Assembly (NCBI GenBank): GCA_002345845.1
Contig: DDWF01000275.1
Span: 806 to 11,704, forward strand
Source of the DNA: Betaproteobacteria bacterium UBA2293
Lineage (GTDB): Bacteria > Pseudomonadota > Gammaproteobacteria > Burkholderiales > Rhodocyclaceae
Reading direction: 5' to 3'
Length of the DNA stretch: 10,899 nucleotides
Below the pieces are notes generated by a model. It was not told the DNA's origin. It saw only the letters and a list, made by a program, of their open reading frames with translations, and ran no database searches. How positions within the stretch are numbered: position 1 is the stretch's first letter; each line of letters opens with the position of its first letter. Both the position numbers and the translations under genes were made by a program. This document shows positions 1-6,903 of the stretch, piece by piece.

Positions 1-2
1 CC

Positions 3-329
3 CGCCGCTACTTCCGCGCCTTCGACTTGTTCGCCCTGAGCTCCGATCACGAACCTTTCGGCATGGTGCTGCTGGAAGCCATGGCCGCCGACCTGCCCAT
101 CCTTTGCTCAGATTGCGGCGGCGGCAAGGAGGTCGTCGGTGACCCGACGGCACTGTTTCCGCTCGGCGACGCGGCAAGCCTCGCCGAGCGTCTGGTCGCC
201 CAGGTCGGCAACACCCGCGAAGCAGCGGCGCTGGATCGCCTGCGCACGCTGTTCTCCGACGAAGCAGCCCGCCGCAACTGGACGGGCATCCTGGCTGCGG
301 CAGCCCTGCCGGACCTGGCGCTGGCATGA
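3..329 (+). CDS. GT4-type glycosyltransferase, C-terminal fragment (5' end outside window)
   Basis: Only the last 108 residues are present; the reading frame is open from base 3 to the TGA at 327-329 and the true start lies upstream of the window. The visible part is the C-terminal Rossmann half of a GT-B retaining glycosyltransferase. It has DLFALSSDHEPFGMVLLEAM near its start, which contains the E-x7-E nucleotide-sugar-binding signature of the GT4 family (Glu17 and Glu25 of the fragment), followed by a GGGKEVV loop and a C-terminal helix region. Such enzymes transfer a sugar from a nucleotide donor on the cytoplasmic side during LPS or capsule assembly. The stop overlaps the next start by four bases (ATGA, 326-329), so the two genes are probably translationally coupled. 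Family is well supported; donor and acceptor cannot be read from this fragment. Confidence 0.85.
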   Translation, partial: RRYFRAFDLFALSSDHEPFGMVLLEAMAADLPILCSDCGGGKEVVGDPTALFPLGDAASLAERLVAQVGNTREAAALDRLRTLFSDEAARRNWTGILAAAALPDLALA

Positions 330-1360
330 ACGCCCAGCTCGCCACCGCTGCGCCGACTGCCCGCCTCGCGGTCGTCGCCTTCAGCTCGCTCGGCGACGGG
401 CTGCTCTACGTGATGATGGCCGACAACCTGCGCCGCGCGGGCTTCGCCGTCACCTACTTCGGCGATCTTGTCTTCCAGCTGCGCGACTGGCTGCCGCAAC
501 TCGACATCCACCCCTACCCGGCACGCGACCGCTTCGACGAAGCACTCGACAGATTCGACCTGGTCGTCTGCAGTCCGCCGCAGTTCATCCGCGACAGCAT
601 GACCCCGGAAAGCACCGAGATCCTCCGTCGGAAGTGGCTGCTAATCTGCCAGAAGACCCCTGAAGCCTGGATCCACGATCACACCGAAAGCAGCCGCGAA
701 CGCTCCCCCGCAGCCGTGCATGCGCAGCTCGCGCCGCTGCTGAAAAGTGCTGGATCGATCCGCTACAAACGTTTCGACCACGAGAGCGTCGTGGAAATCA
801 CCCTCGACTACATGCGCACCCGCATGGGTCTGCCGCACGTGGACAAGCACGTAACCCTGAGCCCGCCGGCTGGCCTGATCCACCGGCGCCACGCACAGCG
901 CGTGGTCATCAGCCCCGACTCGGCCGGCCCGGAAAAGAAGGACTGGACACCATCCCGCTTCCTGCGCCTGGGCAAGCGCCTGCAAGCCCGCGGCTACGAA
1001 CCGCACATCGTGGTCGCGCCGAAGAATCACGATCGATGGTGGGGGTTGGTCGGCAATCAGTTCCCGGTACCCCGCTTCGACTGCATCGACGCCCTGGCTG
1101 CCTTCATCTACGAGTCACGATGCCTGGTCGCCAACGACTCGGGTAATGGCCACCTGGCGTCTTTCCTTGGCATTCCGACGATCACCATCTACCGCAAACA
1201 GAATCCACATTTCCACTGGCGTCCGGGCTGGGCGGCGGGCACCGTCATCTGCCCCCACCTTAGCAAGCCTTTGCTAGGAAAAGGCACGTGGAAGGCTTTC
1301 ATTCCAATGCGCCGCATCCTTGCCGCGGTAGACGCCTACGCCCCCCCGGCACACTCATGA
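326..1360 (+). CDS. Glycosyltransferase family 9 (heptosyltransferase-like) protein
   Basis: This encodes a 344-residue protein related to ADP-heptose:LPS heptosyltransferases (GT9, GT-B fold, cytoplasmic face). An N-terminal SSLGDGLLYV segment (about 20-29) matches the SMGD loop of WaaC and WaaF, placing Asp24 at the catalytic-base position. A PEKKDW segment near 202-207 corresponds to the conserved donor-phosphate lysine region, and ANDSGNGHLASFLGIP (269-284) is the family's DSG-x-x-H-L-A donor-binding motif. The middle (about 85-190) is divergent from WaaC/WaaF, so it may be an outer-core or accessory heptosyltransferase, or use another donor. The start overlaps the preceding stop as ATGA, and the stop overlaps the next start in the same way (1357-1360). 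A run of seven C lies just before the stop (1341-1347). Family assignment is fairly secure; the exact substrate is inference. Confidence 0.8.
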   Translation: MNAQLATAAPTARLAVVAFSSLGDGLLYVMMADNLRRAGFAVTYFGDLVFQLRDWLPQLDIHPYPARDRFDEALDRFDLVVCSPPQFIRDSMTPESTEILRRKWLLICQKTPEAWIHDHTESSRERSPAAVHAQLAPLLKSAGSIRYKRFDHESVVEITLDYMRTRMGLPHVDKHVTLSPPAGLIHRRHAQRVVISPDSAGPEKKDWTPSRFLRLGKRLQARGYEPHIVVAPKNHDRWWGLVGNQFPVPRFDCIDALAAFIYESRCLVANDSGNGHLASFLGIPTITIYRKQNPHFHWRPGWAAGTVICPHLSKPLLGKGTWKAFIPMRRILAAVDAYAPPAHS

Positions 1361-2397
1361 AATTCCTCCTCATAGACGGCATCAGCGGCGTTCCGCTCGG
1401 CAAGGAAATCTGCCAGAGCCTGATCGAGTCCGGTCACACCGCGCTTCATTTCGATGCGCTGCGCACACCACCGCGCTTCGCTCACGGCCTCATTTCCTCG
1501 CTGCTCAAGGCCCAGCAAAAGGTTTCCGATCGCGATGGCTTCCTCAGCTTCCCGCGCCTAGACATTGGCCAACTGGATAGCCTGCTACAGCGTGAGAAAC
1601 CAAGCCACGTGCTGGTCATTGGTTTTGCCTACAAGTTCTTTGCCCCGGCGGCGCTGGCCGAAACAGTCAAACGGCACGGTGCGCAACTGCTGCTTTACGA
1701 CACCGACAGCTGCAACCTGTACCCGAAACGCCGCGAGTTCATCCATTTCATCCAGGCTGAACTGCCCGTCTACAACCGGATTTTCTCCTTTTCCAAGGTC
1801 ACCACCCGCTTCTTCCGTGACACCTGCGGACTGAATGCCAGCCACCTGCCCTTCGGCGCCCTGCCGCAACCATTGCCCCAAGCCCCCGGCGAAGAAACTT
1901 GCGACGCCCTGTTCGTCGGCAGCGCCGACCTGCGCCGCATCTTCCTGCTCGAGCACATCCGGCAGCACCTGCATATCCGCGGCAACCGCTGGCGGCGCAA
2001 CTTTCCGCTGATGTCCAGCGAACTGCAGGCGCGCACCGACGACCGGCCGGTCTGGGGCGGCGAACTGCTGGACCTGCTGCAGCGTGCCCGGATCGTCCTC
2101 AACATCACGCGCACCGACTTCTATGGCGCCGAGACCGGCATCAACCTGCGTATCTTTGAGGCCCTCGCCGCCGGCAGCTTCCTCCTCACCGACTATTGCC
2201 CGGAAGTCGTAGAACTGCTGCAACCCGGCCTGGAAATCGAAACCTTCCGCTCGGCCGAGGAGCTGACCGACAAGGTGCGCTTCTACCGTGCCAACGACAC
2301 CGCACGCCGACGCATTGCCGAACAGGGTCACGCCGCTTTCCTGGAGCGCCACACCTGGCGGGCGCGCATAGGCCAACTGCTTAAGAACATCGAATGA
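1357..2397 (+). CDS. CgeB-like glycosyltransferase
   Basis: This encodes 346 residues. The frame stays open further upstream to 1288, but I chose the ATG at 1357 because it forms an ATGA overlap with the previous stop and begins a typical Rossmann first strand (MKFLLIDG). The N-terminal half is a variable GT-B acceptor domain with LLLYDTD near 111-117. The C-terminal half has CDALFVGSADLRR (182-194) and GINLRIFEALAAGSFLLTD (261-279), the signature of the Glyco_trans_1_2 / CgeB-type family, where Arg265 and Glu268 would line the donor site. Proteins of this group transfer sugars in spore-coat, capsule and LPS glycan pathways. It sits third in the operon and overlaps the downstream membrane-protein gene as ATGA (2394-2397). 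Substrate is unknown. Confidence 0.77.
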   Translation: MKFLLIDGISGVPLGKEICQSLIESGHTALHFDALRTPPRFAHGLISSLLKAQQKVSDRDGFLSFPRLDIGQLDSLLQREKPSHVLVIGFAYKFFAPAALAETVKRHGAQLLLYDTDSCNLYPKRREFIHFIQAELPVYNRIFSFSKVTTRFFRDTCGLNASHLPFGALPQPLPQAPGEETCDALFVGSADLRRIFLLEHIRQHLHIRGNRWRRNFPLMSSELQARTDDRPVWGGELLDLLQRARIVLNITRTDFYGAETGINLRIFEALAAGSFLLTDYCPEVVELLQPGLEIETFRSAEELTDKVRFYRANDTARRRIAEQGHAAFLERHTWRARIGQLLKNIE

Positions 2398-3866
2398 ACA
2401 TCCTGTCCAGTTTCAAACGCCATCCACTGGCCACCGCCTTCGTCGCCAGCCTGCTGCTGTCGCTGGTCAGCCTGTCCGGCTTGGTCGGCCCGAATCGCGA
2501 CGGCATGCTGTACATCGAGACGGCGAACATCTTCAACGAGGAAGGACTCGCAGCCGCCAAAGCCAATTTCGACTGGGTTTTCCTGCCCGTCGCCATCGCA
2601 CTGTTCAGCCGACTGAGCGGACTGGAGACCGAACTCGGCGGCTATGTACTTAACGCCTTCCTGCTGGCCGGCGCTGCCGCCAGCTTGGTCGCCATCACCC
2701 GGCGCCAGTTCCCGGAAGCGACGACGGCCGCCGTTTTTGTCGCCATCGCACTGCCCGGACTCAATGAGTACCGCTTCGATCTGATCCGCGAGAACGGCTA
2801 CTGGTTCCTCTGCCTGCTTGCCGTCGCCGCTGCCCTGCGCTGGCGCGACTACAGGACCTGGACGAACGCGCTGCTACCGCAACTGTGCCTTGCCGGCGCG
2901 GCCCTGTTCCGGGTGGAGGCAATCGTTTTTCTGCCGGCCCTGGCACTTTGGGGTTTGACAAGCGAAGCCTCAGACAGGGGAGCCAGTATCCGTCACGCCG
3001 TCCAGCTCAGCAGCCTGACCCTGCTGGCGATCGCCGTGGTCGGTCCCTATCTGCTGTTGCACGGCGTCGAACTGGCGCGTCGCCTGGCCGAATATCTCGC
3101 GGCGGTCGACCCCTCTGCCGAGAAGGCTAAATTCGCCGCCGCCACGACAGCTCTGGCGGCGGTCCTCCCCACCTACTCCGCCGACGAGGTCAGCTCCATC
3201 CTGTTCTTCGGACTGCTCTCGATCATTCCGGCGAAGTGGCTGGAGATGCTTGGCATCTTCCTGATTCCGCTGGCCTATGCGCTGCGCCCGTCCCGTTTCC
3301 GCGAGCGCCTCGCTGCCTGGAGCCTGTCCGGCTACCTGTTCCTTATCTACCTGCTGGTGCTGACTGCCTTCGTCACCTACCAGCTCTTCCTTACCGGCCG
3401 CTATGTCAGCTTCCTTGCCATCCTGACGCTACCGCTGATCGCCGTAGGCCTGCACGACCTGGTAGCCCGCTGGCCAAGGCTGAAATGGCCATTGATCGCG
3501 CTCTGCGTAGCGCTGGCGCTCGGCCATGTCGTCTCCCTGTCTAAGGACAAGAAGACACAGTTCCGCGAAGCCGGCCAGTGGCTGGCCAGCCAGACGCAGA
3601 TGCAGGAAAGCATCTATCTCGACAGCCCGCGCACCGGCTACTACGCTGGCAAGGCCTATCGCAAGCAACGCCACATCAAACTGAAACGCGGGCAGATCGA
3701 GGAAGCTATCCGTGCCGGCCGGTATAGGTATTACGTCTTCGAGGTCCGCCGCAAGGACAAGGAACTGGAGCCCTGGATCGCCACCCTCGGACTGCGGGAG
3801 ATTAAGCGCTTCAGCAACCATACTGGGGATGCGGTGGTGATCTTCCAGCGCGCCCCGACGCCATGA
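2394..3866 (+). CDS. Polytopic membrane protein, probable GT-C type glycosyltransferase
   Basis: This encodes 490 residues with roughly ten or eleven hydrophobic segments (about 11-31, 60-75, 83-102, 110-122, 134-149, 160-186, 204-224, 268-296, 308-328, 334-355, 364-381) and a soluble C-terminal domain from about 382. Between the first two segments lies GPNRDGMLYIETANIF (32-47), with Asp36 where GT-C enzymes (PMT/ArnT superfamily) carry a catalytic acidic residue in the first periplasmic loop. A second charged patch, RFDLIRENGYW (127-137), resembles their next loop. This layout suggests transfer of a sugar from a polyprenyl-phosphate donor in the periplasm, fitting a late core-decorating step. 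I do not recognise a named family. Alternatives are a WaaL-like ligase or a transporter, both less likely given the Asp loop and soluble tail. The start overlaps the previous stop as ATGA. Confidence 0.65.
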   Translation: MNILSSFKRHPLATAFVASLLLSLVSLSGLVGPNRDGMLYIETANIFNEEGLAAAKANFDWVFLPVAIALFSRLSGLETELGGYVLNAFLLAGAAASLVAITRRQFPEATTAAVFVAIALPGLNEYRFDLIRENGYWFLCLLAVAAALRWRDYRTWTNALLPQLCLAGAALFRVEAIVFLPALALWGLTSEASDRGASIRHAVQLSSLTLLAIAVVGPYLLLHGVELARRLAEYLAAVDPSAEKAKFAAATTALAAVLPTYSADEVSSILFFGLLSIIPAKWLEMLGIFLIPLAYALRPSRFRERLAAWSLSGYLFLIYLLVLTAFVTYQLFLTGRYVSFLAILTLPLIAVGLHDLVARWPRLKWPLIALCVALALGHVVSLSKDKKTQFREAGQWLASQTQMQESIYLDSPRTGYYAGKAYRKQRHIKLKRGQIEEAIRAGRYRYYVFEVRRKDKELEPWIATLGLREIKRFSNHTGDAVVIFQRAPTP

Positions 3867-3885
3867 CTCTCTGACGGATACGCCC

Positions 3886-4758
3886 ATGGATGAACTGAAC
3901 CCCACCCCGCCGACCTTCCCGACGCAGACGGTCACCACGAACAGTGGCAAGCGCTTGGAGGCCTTCGTCGGCGACGAGATAACCGAGCAGATTACCCTTC
4001 GCGGCGAGTACGACGGCCTGGCCCTGCAATCCCTGCGGGAAGTGCTCGGTCGCCTGCGGCCACGCACCAGTCTCGACGTCGGTGCCAACATCGGCAACCA
4101 CGCCGTGGTCATTGGCGAACAGTCGGCCAGAGTCGTCGCCTTCGAGCCCATTCCCGCCGTCTTCGCCCTGCTTGACCGCAATCTCCAGCACAATCTCGGC
4201 CCCCGCGGGCAGGCCTTCAACCTGGCGCTGTCCGACTGCCAGGCCGAGTTGGCGATCTCTGTCGCCAGTTCCGGCAATCTGGGCTCGTCCTCGCTTGAAT
4301 CGGTGAGTGGCGAGCAGTTCACGCAAACCATCCAGGCTGTATTAGGTGACGACTTCCTGGCCAAAAACGACATCGTCGACATCGATTTCATCAAGATCGA
4401 CGTCGAGGGACACGAAGGCAAGGCGCTGCTCGGCCTGCAGCGGACCATCGCCCGCGACCAGCCGTTAATCATCCTCGAATGGCGCCACCCGAAGACCATC
4501 ACCGACTTTCGCCAGCAGAACCTGTTCGACGTGCTGCTGCCCGGCTACCAGGCGCTGGCGCTGGTCGATCTGGCGAGCAAGAAGCTCTATCCGCGCACCC
4601 TGCTCGGTCGCCTGCAACGGCTGCACCGGCGGCTGCGCAAGCCGCAGTGGTGTCTCAGCGACTTCAGGCCGGAGCGCAAATTCTCGAATGTTTATCTGGT
4701 GCCGGCGAGGCACCTAGAACTATTCCGCAGCTTTCCCCACCGGCCCCTGGTCAATTGA
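3886..4758 (+). CDS. FkbM-family SAM-dependent methyltransferase
   Basis: This encodes a 290-residue class I methyltransferase of the FkbM type (Methyltransf_21). SLDVGANIGNH (62-72) is motif I, binding S-adenosylmethionine through the GANIG loop, and AFEPIP with Glu87 is motif II for the ribose hydroxyls. FIKIDVEGHE (168-177) is the hallmark FkbM motif. Bacterial members often O-methylate sugars, sometimes as a chain-terminating cap. The tail after about 235 carries a strongly basic, amphipathic stretch (239-253) that could hold the enzyme at the membrane. It is the last gene of the + strand operon, 19 bases after the membrane-protein gene, with only a weak CGGA-like ribosome site. It ends 7 bases from the stop of the convergent kinase gene. 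The family call is strong; methylation of an LPS sugar is inferred from neighbours. Confidence 0.88.
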   Translation: MDELNPTPPTFPTQTVTTNSGKRLEAFVGDEITEQITLRGEYDGLALQSLREVLGRLRPRTSLDVGANIGNHAVVIGEQSARVVAFEPIPAVFALLDRNLQHNLGPRGQAFNLALSDCQAELAISVASSGNLGSSSLESVSGEQFTQTIQAVLGDDFLAKNDIVDIDFIKIDVEGHEGKALLGLQRTIARDQPLIILEWRHPKTITDFRQQNLFDVLLPGYQALALVDLASKKLYPRTLLGRLQRLHRRLRKPQWCLSDFRPERKFSNVYLVPARHLELFRSFPHRPLVN

Positions 4759-4765
4759 CTCCGCC

Positions 4766-6142
4766 TCAATCGCCGGGAACTGCACCCTGCAACCATTGTG
4801 TCAGCGGAGAACCGTCCGGCCAGTTGCGCAGCAGCCGGTGCCTGTCGCGCTTCCAGGCACTTCTGAAGCTCACCTCGGCACGATGTTCGACCATTGCATC
4901 GAGATCGATCAACACGACCTGACCGGCGTACCACAGCAGGTTTGTCGCCTTAAGGTCTCCGTGGGTGATCTGCAATCGATAGAGGGTTGCAAACAGGCTG
5001 GCTAATGCCTGTTGCTGAGGTGATGAAGGTTCCTGCGCCGGATCCAGGCTGTCCAACAGATTGGCTCCCGGGCAATGCTCGACTATCAGAAATGCCCGCC
5101 CGCGTAGTGGCCCGGCACGCTCCTCGATCAGTGCCAGCGGCCGTGGCGTGGCGATACCGTAGAAAGCCAGCCGGTGCGCCGCCTGCCAGGAATGCCAGGC
5201 GCGGCTCGGGCGCCAGGCACGCGACACAGCATGGCGCCAGTGCTTGAGGTTATAGCGTTTGACGACCAGGGTACGGCCAGCCACCTCGACGGCGGCGACG
5301 GTACAGGTACCACCGTCCTTGAGCAAACGGCCAGCGGCCATCGCCGCATCCGGATCGGCGAGCAACGACTGCAGTTCATCCTGTTCTTCTCGCAAGACGA
5401 CCGAAAAACGGCGGAAGTCACGAGTGACGGCGAACTGGCTGCAGTCGCGCACGGTTTTCGCCAGGAAGTGGCGCAGACGGCCCTGGCGGGCGACATCGAC
5501 GGCACGGCCGAGAGCAGCAACATCGACCGGCCGCGCGTAGGCCTGCAACAGCTCACCCTGCCGTTCATCCCAATCCGGCGTCAGCTGGGCCAGGAACAGT
5601 GCCAGGTTATGGGCTTGCGCGGCGGCCGAGGCAGCACTGCGCACGCCGTCGCCGTCGATCAGCAGCAGATGTGCACCGTAACGCAGGAAATTGCCTGGAT
5701 GCAGGTCGTGATGAACCACGCCTGCCGCATGCATTCGCCCGAGCAGGGCCATGGCCGGCAGCAGGGGGCGCGGATCGTCAGCCGATAATGGCTGTTCGTC
5801 AAGCGCGACGGCGCCGTCCAGATATTCGCTGAGCACCAGATAGGCACCGTCGGCGACAGGAGCGGCAAAGTACACCGCCGGCGTTGGCAGGGCGGCGGCC
5901 TGCAAGGCGGCCAAGCCGGCCCGTTCGCGCTCGCCGTGGCGCACGGCATCCTTGCCGATGAACAATTTGGCGAATACTTTCTGCCCGTTCCACAAGGCTA
6001 TCCCCGCCAGGCGCCGGCCCGGTAGCAGGCGCAATAACTGGGCGAAGGTCAGCCAACGGCCATCCGGCAGCGCGATCTCGAACGGCAATACCGGCTGCCG
6101 ACCGGCATCACGCAATGCCTGGAGCACCACAGCATTGCTCAT
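4766..6142 (-). CDS. Tandem two-domain LPS kinase, InaA/WaaP superfamily (WapQ-like)
   Basis: This encodes 458 residues with two complete kinase-like domains. Domain 1 (about 28-190) has Lys59 in VFAKLF, the catalytic loop HHDLHPGNF (144-152) and LIDGDG (161-166) as the metal-binding Asp. Domain 2 (about 280-430) has Lys295 in LVVKRY, the loop HGDLKATN (394-401) and LIDLD (411-415). A linker (about 220-280) with KTVRDCSQF joins them. Both halves keep the lysine, catalytic Asp, Asn and metal Asp, so both could be active. The frame is open upstream to 6661, but the ATG at 6142 overlaps the previous stop as ATGA and begins the conserved part; upstream residues are a shadow of the neighbouring gene. 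In size, domain doubling and position it resembles P. aeruginosa WapQ (PA5006). Substrate is probably core heptose or Kdo, by inference. Confidence 0.82.
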   Translation of the reverse strand: MSNAVVLQALRDAGRQPVLPFEIALPDGRWLTFAQLLRLLPGRRLAGIALWNGQKVFAKLFIGKDAVRHGERERAGLAALQAAALPTPAVYFAAPVADGAYLVLSEYLDGAVALDEQPLSADDPRPLLPAMALLGRMHAAGVVHHDLHPGNFLRYGAHLLLIDGDGVRSAASAAAQAHNLALFLAQLTPDWDERQGELLQAYARPVDVAALGRAVDVARQGRLRHFLAKTVRDCSQFAVTRDFRRFSVVLREEQDELQSLLADPDAAMAAGRLLKDGGTCTVAAVEVAGRTLVVKRYNLKHWRHAVSRAWRPSRAWHSWQAAHRLAFYGIATPRPLALIEERAGPLRGRAFLIVEHCPGANLLDSLDPAQEPSSPQQQALASLFATLYRLQITHGDLKATNLLWYAGQVVLIDLDAMVEHRAEVSFRSAWKRDRHRLLRNWPDGSPLTQWLQGAVPGD

Positions 6143-6903
6143 TCGCGCCCCGCGAAGAATTTCAGCACCTTGCCGACAATCTTGCGGTCGGCCGCGGTCA
6201 GCCGCCGCCCCTGCACGTAATCGAGATAGAAACGCAGGCGCTGCGGACGCGACAGCTGGTATTTGGCCACCTTGTCGAGACAGGCCAGATCCTTGATTTT
6301 GCGATATTCGAGGAAAGGCCCCCACCAGGTGCTGCCGGCCGGGCAGTCGATAAAATACAGCCGCGGCGGCTCGCCGCGATCGACCAGCAGGTTGCGCCAT
6401 TTCAAGTCGTTGTGGGCGAAACCGGCGGCATGCATGTTGCGCGTCGCCTGCGCCAACTGGCTCGAGACGGCAGCGACCCAACGCCCGTCCTTGAGCCGCG
6501 GATCCGCGTCGCGCGCCATTTGCGCCATATCGACGGTATCCGCCAGCTCCTCGGTGATCAATGCCCCACGCACGAACCGGCCGCCGCAGCGTTCCAGTCC
6601 ATAAGCCGCCAGCCGGGCAGTGGGAATGCCCCAAGCCTGGAAGGCCAGCAGGTTTTCCCACTCCTTCTGCACCGGTGGTTTCAGCAGCCGGCTACGCAGG
6701 CCGAAGCAGTTGCGCAAAGGGTTGCCACGGTCGCCGACATAACGTTTGACGTAGTAGCGGCGTCCATCGAGGGTGACCCGCAGCACGCTGCTCAGCGGCG
6801 ACTTGGCAATCAGTTCGCCGTTCAGCGTAAAAACCGCGTCAAGACTGGCAAAGGCCTTGCCTATCGCGGGCGGCAAGGCCGGATCGACCCACCAAGAACT
6901 CAT
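6139..6903 (-). CDS. LPS core kinase, InaA family (WapP/WapG-like)
   Basis: This encodes a 254-residue single-domain kinase of the lipopolysaccharide kinase (Kdo/WaaP, InaA) family, acting in the cytoplasm on the growing LPS core. YYVKRY (50-55) supplies ATP-binding Lys53, and KEWENL holds the pairing Glu81. HNDLKWRNLL (164-173) is the catalytic loop with Asp166 and Asn171, and YFIDCPAG (183-190) carries metal-binding Asp186. The segment FGLRSRLLKPPVQKEWENL matches the WaaP-like region that follows the lysine strand. It is the third gene of the waaG operon, overlapping waaP upstream (ATGA, 6900-6903) and the two-domain kinase downstream (ATGA, 6139-6142). By gene order it corresponds to wapP or wapG of Pseudomonas; which of these, and which sugar it phosphorylates, cannot be decided here. 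Confidence 0.87.
   Translation of the reverse strand: MSSWWVDPALPPAIGKAFASLDAVFTLNGELIAKSPLSSVLRVTLDGRRYYVKRYVGDRGNPLRNCFGLRSRLLKPPVQKEWENLLAFQAWGIPTARLAAYGLERCGGRFVRGALITEELADTVDMAQMARDADPRLKDGRWVAAVSSQLAQATRNMHAAGFAHNDLKWRNLLVDRGEPPRLYFIDCPAGSTWWGPFLEYRKIKDLACLDKVAKYQLSRPQRLRFYLDYVQGRRLTAADRKIVGKVLKFFAGRE

Noticed and set aside
1258..1278. Hairpin TAGCAA-gcct-TTGCTA inside the GT9-like gene as a possible terminator.
   Set aside because: Only six strong pairs, no T-run follows, and it lies within conserved-frame coding sequence.
3429..4502. Open frame of 357 codons on the - strand across the membrane-protein and FkbM genes.
   Set aside because: It spans two clearly coding + strand genes, is Ser/Arg-rich and has no domain signature.
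6143..6661. Upstream extension of the tandem-kinase frame, which would give a 631-residue protein.
   Set aside because: The extra 173 residues are Arg/Gly/Ala-rich and lie antiphase over the conserved InaA-family kinase gene; the ATGA overlap at 6139-6142 gives a natural start.
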